Shown: in pieces, positions 20,875 through 32,329 of the stretch
How the letters are laid out: every line of letters starts with the position of its first letter
Numbering within the stretch: position 1 is the stretch's first letter
Assembly (NCBI GenBank): GCA_023053685.1
Contig: JALIGW010000016.1
Span: 12,654,280-12,718,279, forward strand
Reading direction: 5' to 3'
Length of the DNA: 64,000 nucleotides
Source of the DNA: Diadophis punctatus similis
Lineage: Eukaryota > Chordata > Lepidosauria > Squamata > Dipsadidae
Made by a program: the position numbers and the translations under genes
Notes under the pieces: model-generated
Databases searched by the model: none
What the model saw: only the letters and a program-made list of their open reading frames with translations
What the model was told of the DNA's origin: nothing

Positions 20875-21142
20875 CAGTGGTTTTCAACCTGGGGGTCGCG
20901 ACTCCTTTGGGGGTCGAACGACCCTTTCACAGGGGTCGGGAGACTTCGCCCGGACGCCACCATTTGGGTTCTTTTACCTTCTGTGCATGCGCAGAACGCT
21001 TTGCGCATGCGCAGAGGGTAAAAGAACCCAAATGGTGGCGGCGGGGCGGGGGTTGTGGCGGCGGGCGCGGCAATAGGGTGGGTCACAGTGGAGGCGTGGG
21101 GCGGGGTATGGGTCGCGGCATTAGGAAGGTTGAGAACCACTG
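20875..21142. mobile_element. SPIN-terminal hAT MITE with foreign palindromic core
   Basis: The ends CAGTGGTTTTCAACC and GGTTGAGAACCACTG, with GGTCGAACGACCC and GGTCGCGGCATTAGGAAGG, are SPIN-like. The TSD is CATTAGAC/CATTAGAT (7 of 8). The interior (about 20955-21050) is a GC-rich palindrome with CACCATTTGGGTTCTTTTAC and TGCGCATGCGCAGAG, homologous to the core of the CAGGGGTGGG-ended MITE at 23220. No transposase. Confidence 0.9.
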
Positions 21143-21150
21143 CATTAGAT

Positions 21151-21625
21151 GCTACGAAGCATCCTTAACAGCTCTTAGCATGGGGGTAGCATGTTTGCCA
21201 CAAAAGGTTCATTAATAATCACAAAAAGTCCACCGAACCAGTTATCTCACACATTTGGAAAAGTGAAGCCTTCCTCTTCCTGGAAAAGACTGAATACTCA
21301 TCAAATTCCATACCGATTAGCATTTGTTCCACCACCATGGATCTTCTGGGAATGAAAACTATAAAGTGTTCCCAGGAGAATCCGTGAAAAATCATTTTAC
21401 ATTCCTAGAATAGAAAGGGAATATGCACTCGTACCAAGAATGAAGAGCGTCAGCAGTTTCATAATTGTATGGTTAAGTCTGTGAAGGTGTGGATTTCCTC
21501 CTTAAGTAATATCATTCACAGTCATCATTCAGTTAAATTGATCTTCCCCACTGATTGCACCATATATTTTTATTGTATATCTGTGACTGTGAAATAGAGC
21601 TGGGGAAAAAGGAGACTGCATTCCA
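21151..21625. other. No recognised feature
   Basis: About 470 bases between a MITE and an L2-like LINE, with no supported feature. Confidence 0.6.
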
Positions 21626-22619
21626 TAAATTTGAAGATCATTCTGAAACTCTTGTCAACCCGGACAAGACCGAGTGGCTTTGGATGCTGCCTCCCAAGGA
21701 CTTCGACATCTGTCCCTCCTTGGTTCAGGGTGGGTGGGAATTTGATCCCTTCAGAACAGGCTCGCAACTTGGGGGTCCTTCTGGATCCACAGCTAAAATT
21801 GGACCAACATCTAACAGCTGTGGCCAAAGAGACCTTTGCACAAGTTCGTCTTGTGCACCAGTTGCGTCCTTTCTTGGATGGGGAGGCACTACTTACAGTC
21901 ACTCATGTCCTTGTTACCTCACGTCTTGACTATTGCAACACACTCTACATGGGGCTACCCTTGAAGAACGTTTGGAGACTGCAGCTAGTGCAGAATGTGG
22001 TGGCGCATGTGGTGATGGGTGTCCCTAGATACACCCATGTGACACCCATCCTTTGCGAACTGCACTGGCTGCCTATAGGTCTCCGAGCGCAATTCAAGGT
22101 GTTGGTGATTACCTTTAAAGCCCTACATGGCTTAGGACCAGTTTACCTCCGAGACCGCCTTCTCCAACATACCTCCCTAAGACCGATTAGAGCCCATAGA
22201 GTTGGTCTGCTGGTGGTCCCGTCAGCCAAACAATGTCGGCTGGCGGGCCCACGAATGAGGGCCTTCTCTGTGGCAGCACCGGCTCTCTGGAATACACTAC
22301 CCCCCGAGATCCGCATTATTCCCACCCTGCCAGCCTTCAGAAAAGCAGTTAAAACATGGCTTTGTCGACAGGCCTGGGGCCAATGATTTTAATCATTCAT
22401 AGGGCCGATCATTCTTGGCCCTATGAATGATTTATTGTATGGGTTTTTAAATTGTGGTTTTTAATGTTTTTTTAATGTTTTAATATCTATTGTTTTTAAT
22501 GCTTTTTATATTTGTTGTTGCATGTGAATTTTTACTGTTGTGAGCCGCCCAGAGTCTCTGTGGAGTGGGCGGCATACAAATGCAACTAATAAATAATAAA
22601 TAAATAAATAAATAAATAA
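21626..22619 (+). mobile_element. L2-like LINE, 3' kilobase
   Basis: Reverse-transcriptase C-terminal region, then a 3' UTR with GTGAGCCGCCCAGAGTCTC, GGGCGGCATACAAATG and an AATAAATAAATA tail. The peptide LHWLPIGLRAQFKVLVITFK is typical of L2/CR1-superfamily ORF ends. Further copies are at 36396 (minus), 50290 and 53960. I assign L2-like from the peptide and tail; CR1-related clades are the alternative. Confidence 0.85.
21631..22386 (+). pseudogene. L2-like reverse transcriptase, C-terminal remnant
   Basis: An open frame of 251 codons. From about residue 36 it reads NLIPSEQARNLGVLLDPQLK, then SRLDYCNTLYMGLP, LHWLPIGLRAQFKVL and AFSVAAPALWNTLPPEI, the thumb/C-terminal part of a LINE reverse transcriptase. 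The true upstream protein (NPDKTEWLWMLPPKD) is in another frame, so there is a frameshift near 21735; the first 35 residues here are artefactual. Palm and endonuclease domains are absent, so it is inactive. Its openness may mean fairly recent insertion. Confidence 0.85.
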
Positions 22620-23219
22620 CTTGTCAAGCAATCTGCCCAATGTCCTCTATTCCTCCAAAAAAAAACCACCTTTGAATGCATCAGAGTTATTATGAGTAAG
22701 GAAAGAAACAAAACGCAAGAAACATTTCAGAGCAGTCACTGACCATGAATAAAAGAAATAGCTTCATTATTACTCCTGTGCTCATACTGACTGCAATGTG
22801 GTGCCATTCAAAGCATTATCTTAACTACCAATAATTGCACAACAAAAACTTGACTTCAAAACCCACAATAGTAATCCAATGCATCACAAAGCTAATGTTT
22901 ATATTTCCCAAGTGAAATTCGGCTGTTGTGGGGAACAAAATATGTATTTAAACTGTGTCCTTGCTTTACATTGTCCTCCAAAATTATATGATTTTCAGCT
23001 CTGTGCCTGCATTTCACAATCCTGCTGTCAGATGTTCAAAGATAGAGAAACTAAAATCAATGCACGGAAGAGGTTATAGAGGTTATATATACTTCTCATT
23101 TGAATCCTTTGTATAAAATGGGTCAGCAACTATGGCCCCTTTACAACCTGTAGACTTCAACTCCCAGATTTTCTGAGCCAGCATGGATTCCTATTTTCCT
23201 TCAGGGTCTATCCCCCACC
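22620..23219. other. Mostly unrecognised; half-MITE remnant at about 23120-23190
   Basis: No gene. AGACTTCAACTCCCAGATTT and GAGCCAGCATGGATTCC near 23150 match one arm of the palindromic MITE families (core shared with 6355 and 10617), without the other arm. Confidence 0.5.
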
Positions 23220-23531
23220 CAGGGGTGGGTTCCTGCCGGTACGCTCTTACCTGTTGGTCGCCGCAGAACCGAAGAAGCCGGTGGCGTTCGCGGCACGGGG
23301 CTTCCCCCGCCCGCTTTCCCCTGCCCGCCTAGACGCCGCCATTTGTGTTCTTTTGCCCTCTGCGCATGCGCAAAGCATAATGCTTGCGCAGAGGGCAAAA
23401 GAATGCAAATGGCGGCATCCAGGCGGGCGGGGGAAAGTGGGCGGGGGAAGCCCCACGCCGCGAACGCCACCAGCTTCTTCGGTTCTGTGGCGACCAACAG
23501 GTAAGAGCGTACCGGCAGGAACCCACCCCTG
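23220..23531. mobile_element. Foldback hAT-type MITE, GC-rich
   Basis: A 312-bp near-palindrome from CAGGGGTGGGTTCCTGCCGG to its inverse, with perfect TSD CCCCCACC (23212-23219, 23532-23539). Arms carry GCCGCAGAACCGAAGAAGCC, GACGCCGCCATTTG and a perfect GCGCATGCGC at 23362-23371. Overlapping frames on both strands are palindrome artefacts. Confidence 0.95.
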
Positions 23532-23539
23532 CCCCCACC

Positions 23540-23987
23540 CCCTTTGGTTTACAAGCCTAATATAAAACTGCTTTTAATAAACCAGTCTTTTAATAAAACT
23601 GCTTTTAATAAACCTTTAAAATTTTTGGATTTTTATTGCCACCATTTTCAGATAAATTGTCTTTGAATCTGAAATATACTTGGTTGTGGATGGCTGTACA
23701 TTGTCCAGTCTATGCATAAGAGGAAGACGTAAGAAGCCAAGCATCAACATTTCAGATGTTCATACAACAAAATGCAAAGCCATGGTTTTGGTGAGGCAGA
23801 AACCCCTTCTGTGCAATTCTACCACATAATAGGATAGTTATGGGAAAAACAAAACTTTCTAATTCTTTGGGATCAGATAAAAAATGATCTCCTGTACAGT
23901 AACTGAAATGAAACATAATTAATATATTTACTTTTAACTATGTATGTAATAATTTATCTCCCATTCTGATACATTAAACATTTATAC
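23540..23987. other. No recognised feature
   Basis: About 450 bases; a short direct repeat (TAATAAACCAGTCTTTTAATAAA region, 23570-23615) only. Confidence 0.6.
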
Positions 23988-24592
23988 TGTAGCAACTTTT
24001 GGTCTGGTTTGGTTCTGCAAACCAACAAGACAGACACAGACTTCAGAGGATAATTAGAACTGCAGAAAAAACAATTGCTACCAACCTGCCTTCCATTGAG
24101 GACCTGTATTCTGCACGAGTCAAAAAGAGAGCTGTGAAAATATTTACAGACCCCTCGCATCCTGGACACAAACTGTTTCAACTCCTACCCTCAAAATGAC
24201 GCTATAGAGCACTGCATACCAGAACAACTAGACACAAGGACAGTTTTTCCCCCGAACGCCATCACTCTGCTAAACAAATAATTCCCTCAACACTGTCGAA
24301 CTATTTACTAAGTTTGCACTACTATTAATCTTCTTATCGTTCCCATCACCCATCTCCTCCCACTAATGACTGTATGACTGTAACTTTGCTGCTTGTATCC
24401 TTACGATTTACATTGACTAGTTCCTAATATGATTTGATTGCTTATTTAGTAACCTATGACTATCATTAAGTGTTGTACCTTATGATTCTTGAAGAACATA
24501 TCTTTTCTTTTATGTACACTGAGAGCATATGCACCAAGACTTGTGTGTCCAATCACACTTGGCCAATAAAAAATTCTATTCTATTCTATTTT
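23988..24592 (+). mobile_element. LINE family D, 3' fragment with ORF end
   Basis: A C-terminal ORF remnant reads QDRHRLQRIIRTAEKTIATN, then LYSARVKKRAVKIF and HPGHKLFQLLPS, followed by RTTRHKDSFFP out of frame. This is the C-terminal region of a non-LTR reverse transcriptase of fish/squamate type (clade not assigned). The 3' region ends GGCCAATAAAAAATTCTATT with about five TTCTA units. Closely related to 17696-17945. Confidence 0.85.
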
Positions 24593-25071
24593 GGAAGCCA
24601 TTGTTGATAGTACTGTGGTTTAAAGGATATCCTCTAATAAGTTCAGAGTACTTCCCCCTCCCAAATGTATTAGAAATATATTCTCTTGAAAAATACAGTC
24701 TCAATGCATTAAATTTTAGGAATCAGTCAAGGGAAGCTTTAGCTGATGAAGGCTCACATCCTTATAACAAAGCAAGCCTTTATTATTTGGTTATTTTTCC
24801 CCATTGAAAACTCATGTTTAATGCTCATATTAGTTAGAACTTAAAACAAGATTATTCATCTTTCTTCCCCATGGTACATTTTCCAATACAGGAAACACTT
24901 TAGTTCTGTCTGTCAGAACAAGACATATTAAAGAAAATTATGTTGTGCTTTTTTAATGTGTCCCAAGGATTCTGTACTAAGCTATTAATATCAGCTCCTG
25001 AAACTACTGTACTAAAAATAGTCACAATTAAATAACTAAAAATAGGTATTCCCAGTAAATACTGTATGTTT

Positions 25072-25107
<36 letters not shown>

Positions 25108-25413
25108 ATGGTTCTGCAAAAATAAAAAAGCTTGTTTTTATTAGCATTGATTGAAGAGCTTTAAAAGGGAAAAAACGATCGCTCGTAAAGACAATAAAAG
25201 AAAAACATTATAAAAATACAGTTTCTTTCTGAAGCTTTTACAAACAGCTATAAAGTGAAATTATTTTTTCAAGTCCTACAGTTTTATGTGATCATGAAGT
25301 AAACATATTTGTTTCAGTATTGAAATATGTTTCTCCTTTACTGCTAACAAGTCATAATAATTAGATGTTTTAGATGTAGGCTACATACTATAGTTCATTC
25401 AGATTATCTTTTA
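24593..25413. other. No gene; (ATG)n tract at 25072-25106
   Basis: AT-rich sequence with a trinucleotide ATG run of about 11 units. Nothing else recognised. Confidence 0.7.
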
Positions 25414-26048
25414 CAGCACTGAAAAAAGTGACTTATAACTGTTTTTCACACACAAATCATTGCAGCATCAGAGGTGGGTTGCTCCTGATTCAGACCGTTT
25501 CTATAGAACTGGGAGTGGGAATTTCCCCCCACTCACCGAACTGGGAGCGATTGCTGGTTGGCCATGCCCCCGAACTGGCTCTAATGGTGGTGACTTCTGC
25601 ACATGTGCTTGGTTTTGGGCACTGCGCACATGCACAGAAGCTTGGTTTTTGGCACTGTGCATGTGCACACACACAGTGCACGCCTGCCCACGCGGCATAG
25701 GAGGAAGCGAACCGTTGGCGAGGTAAGTTAGAACCCACCCCTGTGCAGCATCCCCATGGTCATGTGATCAAAATTTGGAAGCTTGGCAACTGGCATGTAT
25801 TTATGATGGTTGCGGTGTCCCGAGATCATGTGATCACCTTTTGTGACCTTCTGACAAGCAAAGTCATTGGGATAGCCAGATTAACTTAACAAATTTAATG
25901 TTACTAACTTAACAACTGCAGCTATTCACTTAACAACTATGGCAAGAAAGATCATAAAATAGGGCAAAAGTCATTTAACAATTGTCTTGCTTAGCAACAG
26001 CAAAATTTTGGGCTCATTTTGTGGTTGTCAGTTGAGGGCTGCCTGTAT
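25414..26048. mobile_element. TIR DNA transposon, GTCCTCGA family, split by a hAT MITE
   Basis: The left part (GAAAAAAGTGACTTATAAC) and the right part (CCCCATGGTCATGTGATCA, TTCTGACAAGCAAAGTCATT, ending GAGGGCTGCCTGTA) align with 2024-2261 and 3107-3262. Interrupted at 25469-25743. No coding capacity. Confidence 0.8.
25469..25743. mobile_element. hAT-type MITE (GGGTGGGTTC family), nested
   Basis: 275 bp, CAGAGGTGGGTTGCTCC to TTAGAACCCACCCCTG, with perfect TSD TGCAGCAT (25461-25468, 25744-25751). Contains GCGCACATGCACAGAAGC, a decayed form of the GCGCATGCGC module. Confidence 0.95.
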
Positions 26049-26225
26049 TCTACTTCATTTGGAACATAAGTTTAGGTTTTCCAGTTTCAAATACCAAGTA
26101 CTATCTTAGTTACAAAAAAAATCCTTTCCCTCTTTTAAAGAATAGGCATTCCTGTGTTTATTTTCAGGTGCAAGATGACATTTTCACATCATAAGGAAAA
26201 TGAAAGCAGACTCCTGGCCATCTCA

Positions 26226-26731
26226 GTCTACCCTACTCAATATCAATTGGTAAGGCCACACTTGGAATACTGTATCCAGTTTTGGTCACCACGATGTAAA
26301 AAAAAACATGTGGAGACTCTAGAAAGAGTGCAGAGAAGAGCAGCAAAGCTAAAACATATCAAGAACGGTTGCAGGAATTGGGCATGGCTAGTTTAATGAA
26401 AAGAAGGACTAGGGGTGACATGATAGCAGTCTTCCAATATCTCAGGGACTGCCACAAAGAAGAGGGAGTCAAACTATTCTCCAAAGCACCTGAGGATAGG
26501 ACAAGACGCAATGGGTGGAAACTAATCAAGGAGAGAACCAACCTAGAACTAAGGAGAAATTAAGTTAGAACAATTAATCCGTGGAACAGCTTGTCTACAG
26601 AAGTTGTGAATGCTCCAACAGTGGAAGTTTTTAAGAAGATGTTGGATAACCATTTGTCTGAAATGATGTAGGGTTTCCTGCCTAAGCAGGGAGTTGGACT
26701 AGAAGACCTCCAAGGTCCCTTCCAACTCCGT
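26226..26731 (+). mobile_element. CR1-type LINE 3' fragment
   Basis: Starts CCCTACTCAATATCAATTGG, then [35 protein letters not shown] and the 3' end TTGGACTAGAAGACCTCCAA. Frame broken near 26340 and 26560. Runs into its own microsatellite tail. Confidence 0.92.
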
Positions 26732-26840
26732 TATTCTATTCTATTCTATTCTATTCTATTCTATTCTATTCTATTCTATTCTATTCTAGTCTAGTCTAGT
26801 CTAGTCTAGTCTAGTCTAGTCTAGTCTAGTCTAGTCTAGT
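26732..26840. repeat. (ATTCT)n then (CTAGT)n pentanucleotide tail of CR1
   Basis: About 11 ATTCT units change to about 11 CTAGT units near 26785, with no break in the five-base period. It is joined directly to the CR1 3' end. Confidence 0.97.
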
Positions 26841-28241
26841 AATTCATACATAAATGTGCAGGTCTTTTCTTTACACACAAACACAGACCTGCTTAGGTAA
26901 ATGTTCCGAGAAGGGCAAAGAAAAAAGGCTGCTTATTACCTCTGCAGATCAGGCAAGATCACAGGTGGCTGACTAACAGCATCAGCTTTTTAAAAGGAAG
27001 GACAGCAGAATGAGGAAAAAAATATCTATGAAAACCGATCAAGAATCAGGGGCCCAGCTGCACGTTTTGCGGTCTCAGCTTTCAGTAGAGGTGACTAAAC
27101 TGGCAGAAGGAAAGGGAAAGAAAAGACTTGTCGAATAGCACATTCACAGTAGAGAGAAAAAAGAAGTTCTTGGCTTGTCAGCACGCTTTTTTTTTTTTTT
27201 GCATGAATGAACAAACCATTTATTATGGTCCAAGTCCAGATCAAAGAAGTTAGAACAATCTATGACAATTTGAAAGCGCAATCTGAAAATGCAACACAAA
27301 TCGCGTTTAGTGAATAGACTACTTCTCTTCTCTAACCTGAATGAAGCACAGCCTGATGACTTGTACAAGTAATTTCTCTTTAAGGTAGTATTTTAAATAG
27401 TCGATATTGGTCAGAACGGCCAGCTATTTTCCACTGGTAGTTCTATTACTTTTTCCATATTTGAGCAGAAAAAGGGCTGAATAGTGCAAATAGAATTTCT
27501 CTTCTTTCCTCATTTTTCAACTTCAGATTTTTGTATCTTACTTTGAATTACACCCAATAACACATGGGGAAACCTCAACATATGCTTGGGTGCATTCATC
27601 TATGTGCACACATCTTCAGTTGTGTGTGATTTGCCCAAGTGCAATGCTTTTCTGTGAATTGTTTTCCCTAACACACACACATAAATGCACACTTTTCTGC
27701 ATGCCATTCCCTTTATACATACCTTGGCATATGTTCGTGTACTTTCTTTCCCTTCTCTTCCTTTTTTGTTGTTGTTGCTTGTAGGACTAATTTTGAATAA
27801 TAAGTTTATTTATGGGGAATACTGAGAACTTGGGAAATGCAACTCTCTTTGGAAAAACATGTTTCCCAGGTAATTCTGTATGTCACAATGATTTCTACAG
27901 AATGATTTTCATTTATATATTGACACAAAGAAATATTCCTGCAGTGACCTCTCTCGAAACCAAACAATAGTCTTAAGAGCCAGAGCAATTTGCAGATTGG
28001 ACCCCTCCAGTATTGTGGGTCTAGTAAAGTTGTCTGATCCCTTATTCTGGGATGTATAAAGTTTGCTATTCCTGATTTGAAAGCCATTACCAAATAATTC
28101 TTCCACCCAGTATCATCCTAATTTAGCATTCTTCCTTTTTGTTGTGGTTTGCCCATACAGTACCAACCAATAATCCTAACATTTTCCCACATTAATATCC
28201 TGAAAGAGGTGTGTGGGGGTATGGGTGGGGGATTGGTAGAC
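26841..28241. other. No recognised feature
   Basis: About 1.4 kb without a supported gene or known repeat. Poly-T at 27188-27200 and scattered CACACA are the only low-complexity stretches. Confidence 0.6.
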
Positions 28242-28607
28242 CAGGGGTGGGTTCTAACTTATCTCCCCGTTGGTTCACTTTCTTCCTCGCCGCATGGTCG
28301 TGCATTGTGGGCGCGCATGCACTTTGTACGCGCATGCGCAGTGCCAAAAATTCCCAAAAAAGCCCCTAAAAAAAGCCAAAAACAAGATGGCAGGGCATGC
28401 GCAGTGCCAGAAACTCTGCTTCTGTGCATGCGCAGAAGAAGAAAAAATAAGCAACCACCCCCCAAAAAATCCCCCATCAAAAAAAATCCCACCCAAAAAG
28501 ATGGCGGCATCCATGGACCAGCACTGACAGAATCGGCTCTGTGATGTCACCAGCGGTTTGCTACTGGTTCTATAGAACTGGTGCAAATCGGGAGAAACCC
28601 ACCTTTG
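28242..28607. mobile_element. hAT-type MITE (GGGTGGGTTC family) with NRF1- and YY1-like motifs
   Basis: 366 bp, CAGGGGTGGGTTCTAACTT to GGAGAAACCCACCTTTG; TSD TGGTAGAC/TGATAGAC (7 of 8). Contains a perfect GCGCATGCGC at 28330-28339 and AAGATGGCGGC at 28498-28508, plus ATGCGCAGAAG and CTTCTGTGCATGCGC. No coding sequence; proline/lysine-rich frames are artefacts. Confidence 0.93.
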
Positions 28608-28735
28608 TGATAGACTAAGACAGCAGTCACAACTGTGCAAGTGGCAATCTCTTGTTTACCCATTTACTGACTGTTGAAATCCAAATTCTAATAAGTTAGC
28701 AACATGTTATTATTCTGTGGCTTAGATATTGTGAT

Positions 28736-28910
28736 GGAATCTTGGGTTATGTTGAGGGGAGGAGTGAAACAGCTGTGTAACCTTGATCGCTTTTGGAGAG
28801 GAAGGGGCTGAAGGGAGATCCTCCCTAACACTTTATAAAATTTATCTAGTAGTTATGCAATGTGTGTTTGAGTCTGGCAAGATTCCTGTCTGTAGGCAAT
28901 AAACATAACA
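28736..28910 (+). mobile_element. Possible LTR 3' remnant
   Basis: TGTGATGGAATCTTGGG to GCAATAAACATAACA has a TG...CA-type ending, a TATAAAA-like TTTATAAAAT and an AATAAA signal, as in retroviral LTRs. No TSD and no second copy in the window, so it stays tentative. Confidence 0.35.
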
Positions 28911-28912
28911 CT

Positions 28913-29101
28913 CAGTAGTGGGTTCTAAAACCCTTTAATACTGGTTCGCGTGTGTGCTCGTGGTCGTGCGCGATGCTTCTGTGCATGCGCAGAAGCGTCC
29001 CGGGCAGGTGGGCAGAGCATCACAGGTGGGTGGGCAGAGCCTCCTGCTGCCGGCACTACCGGTTCTTAAAACCGGGCCGAACCGGGAGCAACCCACCGCT
29101 G
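28913..29101. mobile_element. hAT-type MITE, CAGTAGTGGGTTC short subfamily
   Basis: 189 bp, CAGTAGTGGGTTCTAAAA to AGCAACCCACCGCTG; TSD ATAACACT/ATACCACT (7 of 8). Contains GCATGCGCAGAAGCGTCCCG as in 16287-16439, with an extra internal duplication of CAGGTGGGTGGGCAGAGC. Confidence 0.9.
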
Positions 29102-29109
29102 ATACCACT

Positions 29110-29969
29110 CTAATCAGCTCATAGTCTTGGTTCCTTCATGTGATAGAGATGCATAGTTTCCATAATTTCTTCACCAAAATCTCCTCAAAGAAGTCTAAAC
29201 ACACATTGCTGCAATATAATTCCTAAAATTGTCCTTCAAATTTTTGAATATAGGAGGACTTGAGAGCCAAGATATTTCTTGACTGCAGCCTACTTACATC
29301 ATGGAGATGAGAAAGGTCTTTTGAGACTATCAGTGGTTGGAATCCAAATTAAAGCATCTTTAACAGATGACTGTTTATACCCAGCAAGAAAGAGAGAAAC
29401 AGAACTGGCTAAATGAATGTGAAATTGCTTTCACTATTATGAAGGTTTTTTTTCTCCCTCACATTCACCTATAACCTGAGAGCATTTTTCTACGTCCTTC
29501 ATTCAGGGACAATACAGAACAGATTATGATGTTCCTAAGATTAGGCACCCCTGTAATTCTTCCCCCATCTTAGCTAAATATATAAAGTTCTCTCAGTCTT
29601 TCAGGATCATCAGATAACTCCTGTGAACATCCTCACTGGTATTCTTTGAACTAGTTGTACTTTGTCTCAATCTTTTTTAAAACATGTATTCAGAGTACTC
29701 CAGTTGGCTTATTCAGGACATCAGTTTTTTTTTAATGGGGAAGGGGTACAGATGAGGGAGCCAGTAGTGAACAGTTTTGTTGATGTTTCTTCAAAAGAGA
29801 GCCTATCCTCTCTTTTATCACAGCTGTTTCCATTTCCCTCATAATAATATTATAGGGTAGGTTGTGGAATGGAATGGAATAGAGGAGGGGAGGGGAGGGA
29901 AGGGAAGGGGAGAGGAGAGGAGGCCCATAGTTGTTAAGTGAACTTCTGGAGCTAAAGATGAACTTAAAC
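29110..29969. other. No gene; purine tract at about 29863-29921
   Basis: No gene or known repeat. Near the right end, GGAATGGAATGGAAT is followed by GGGGAGGGGAGGG, an impure pentanucleotide purine tract that could form triplex or G-rich structure. Confidence 0.6.
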
Positions 29970-30370
29970 CAGGGGTGGGTTCCTCCCGGTTCAGACCAGA
30001 TCGCCCGAACCGGTAGCAACCCGCTGGTGACGTCACTGAACTAGGGATCGGCTGGTGCCGGTCGTGGGCGCCGCCATCTTTTGGGGGGAATTTTATTACG
30101 ATTTTTTTATTGTTTTGAAGGTTTTTCCTGTTCTGCTGCTTGTAAAAGGGCCCTCCTGCCTGCCCCTGGGTTTAAACTGACCTTTATTCCTTCTTCCGAA
30201 GCACAGCTGATTAACTCCTCAGCTGTGTTTCGGGCCGATTCCAACTACTGAGCATGCACGGAAGCCAAATTGCATGAGGGAATGCATGCACACACACGAG
30301 TGGAGTGAACACACGTGCGCAAAACATTGCAATGCGAACCGGTGGCGAAGGTAAGTGGAACCCATCTCTG
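29970..30370. mobile_element. hAT-type MITE (GGGTGGGTTC family), long form
   Basis: 401 bp, CAGGGGTGGGTTCCTCCC to GGAACCCATCTCTG; perfect TSD ACTTAAAC (29962-29969, 30371-30378). Contains GCCGCCATCTT at 30070-30080 (YY1-like) and ACTGAGCATGCACGGAAGCC. Closely related to 44493-44874. Confidence 0.95.
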
Positions 30371-30378
30371 ACTTAAAC

Positions 30379-31179
30379 CTGTGACTCTCCAGTTCTAGTC
30401 TAATATTTTATGCACTACACCACACTGGCTTTCCGTCAGGTTTTACTTTGCTCAATCAAGTTTCTGCAGGAGTTCCAGATATGGATCTTTGAGCAGCTAT
30501 AACAAACCAATGGTCTGTGCAATTGCACTGCAATGCCTACCTATCTTAAATGTAGGCTGTCATTTAAGATAGAGTGAGAAGACCGTGTAAGGACACGCTT
30601 TAAATTCTATTAATGATATGTTTCAGCTCTTATTTATATCTTTGGGAATTATTGTACCATAGAGGGGAGGGGGGTATGTTTTTGCCTAGTTCCTGATATC
30701 TGTGCTGATACATCAGAATAAAAAAAATAGAAGAAATAAGGAATAATAAGTTTAAGGAGGAGAGATGTGTAAACTTCTTTTGAATGGACCTCCCTCTTTA
30801 TCATCTCCGACTGCAGTGGTATTTCAGAAGAAACCAGAAGAGGGTATTTATGGCAGGTGCAACACTACTTAGCAACTAATCTCACATGCCTGACTGTTAA
30901 AATGAAATATGAATTTTAATAATCCCAGCTTGGTGAGAAATGTGAGCCTGCCTGGTGGGGATGTGATTAGCCACAGTCTGTAAGATTAATTGAGATATAC
31001 AGTGCAAGCTTCCATCCTGAGAGCTCCAAGCTGGTCTGATTATGCAAGAGACCACATCATAACAGCTGTATCTTTCACAGTATATGATAGAGATAAATCA
31101 CGTCCTCTATCTTGACTAAAAATACCCCTCTCTTGGTTACGAGTCAATGATAACAACACTGACAATAACAACAGTTATT
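30379..31179. other. No recognised feature
   Basis: About 800 bases; no gene or repeat recognised. Confidence 0.6.
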
Positions 31180-31918
31180 GTTGTTGTGCTAGAGCCCACT
31201 GTAACAACATTGCCAAAAAGGCACTAAGAGTTGTTAATCTAATCTTGTGTAGCTTCTTCTCTGGCAACATTACATTACTAACCAGAGCATACAAAACATT
31301 TGTTAGACCAATTCTGGAATACAGCTCACCTTGTCTGGAACCCGCACTGCATATCAGACATAAATACAATCGAGAGAGTCCAGAAATATTTCACAAGAAG
31401 AGTCCTTCACTCCTCTGCTCACAACAAAATACCTTATTCTACCAGATTTAAATTCTGGGATTAGACAATTTACAACTACGTCGCCTCCGATCTGATCTAA
31501 ATGTAGTTCATAAAATCATATACCAAAATGTCCTTCCTGTTAATGACTACTTCAGCTTCAACCGCAGCAATACACGAGCACATAATAGATACAAACTTAA
31601 TGTAAAGCGCTCCAAACTCGACTGCAGAAAATACGACTTCAGCAACAGAGTGATCAATACCTGGAATGCACTACCTGACTCTGTGGTTTCTTCCCCAAAC
31701 CCCAAAAACTTTAACCTTAGACTGTCTACAGTCGACCTCTCCTCGTTTCTAAGAGGTCTGTAAGGGGCGTGCATAAGCGCACCACTGTGCCTACCGTCCC
31801 TGTCCTACTGTCCTATTGTCCTCTTTTATCGTTACTTTTTACTTATGTTTATTCAAACTACTACTATCCTATACATGTTTGACAAATAAATAATAAATAA
31901 ATAAATAAATAAATAAAC
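31180..31918 (+). mobile_element. LINE family C, 3' fragment
   Basis: Reverse-transcriptase C-terminal remnant in shifted frames (ARAYKTFVRP-like, IERVQ, LRRLRSDLNVVHKII, FSNRVINTWNALPDSV), then AGGGGCGTGCATAAGCGC and GTTTGACAAATAAATAATAA. Frameshifts near 31325 and 31440. Best preserved copy of family C here. Confidence 0.88.
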
Positions 31919-32329
31919 AATAATGATCCTGCTCCAACCTACAGCCTTCTGAGGTGCAAGACTACTAAGTCCCATCCTCTTCAACCAACAGTAACAAATA
32001 GCATTCTGGGTGTGGATGATGGGAAGGGTTTCCATTTGGAGATGGTTGCTACAATTGATCAGTCAACCAATAGAATTGCTCTGTTCTATTCAGAAAGAGT
32101 ATCTGCTTCTTTAAATTCCACTGATCTGGTTATACAACAAATGGACATTCCTAATACTGAACTGCATTGTTATTCCTTCAACAAATCTGGACAATCATCT
32201 GGTAGGAATGCTTTAATTTAATTTGTCAGACTCAAAGACTATCTACCTCCAATATAATATTTTTGATTTTAAAAAATTGACATAATTCATGGGTATTCTA
32301 CTTCTAGGTCTCATAAGTACAGGCTATGC

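Noticed and set aside
21631..22386. Functional 251-residue host protein
   Set aside because: It is the C-terminal part of an L2-like reverse transcriptase; further copies lie at 36396 and 50290, and its first 35 residues are out of frame with the LINE protein.
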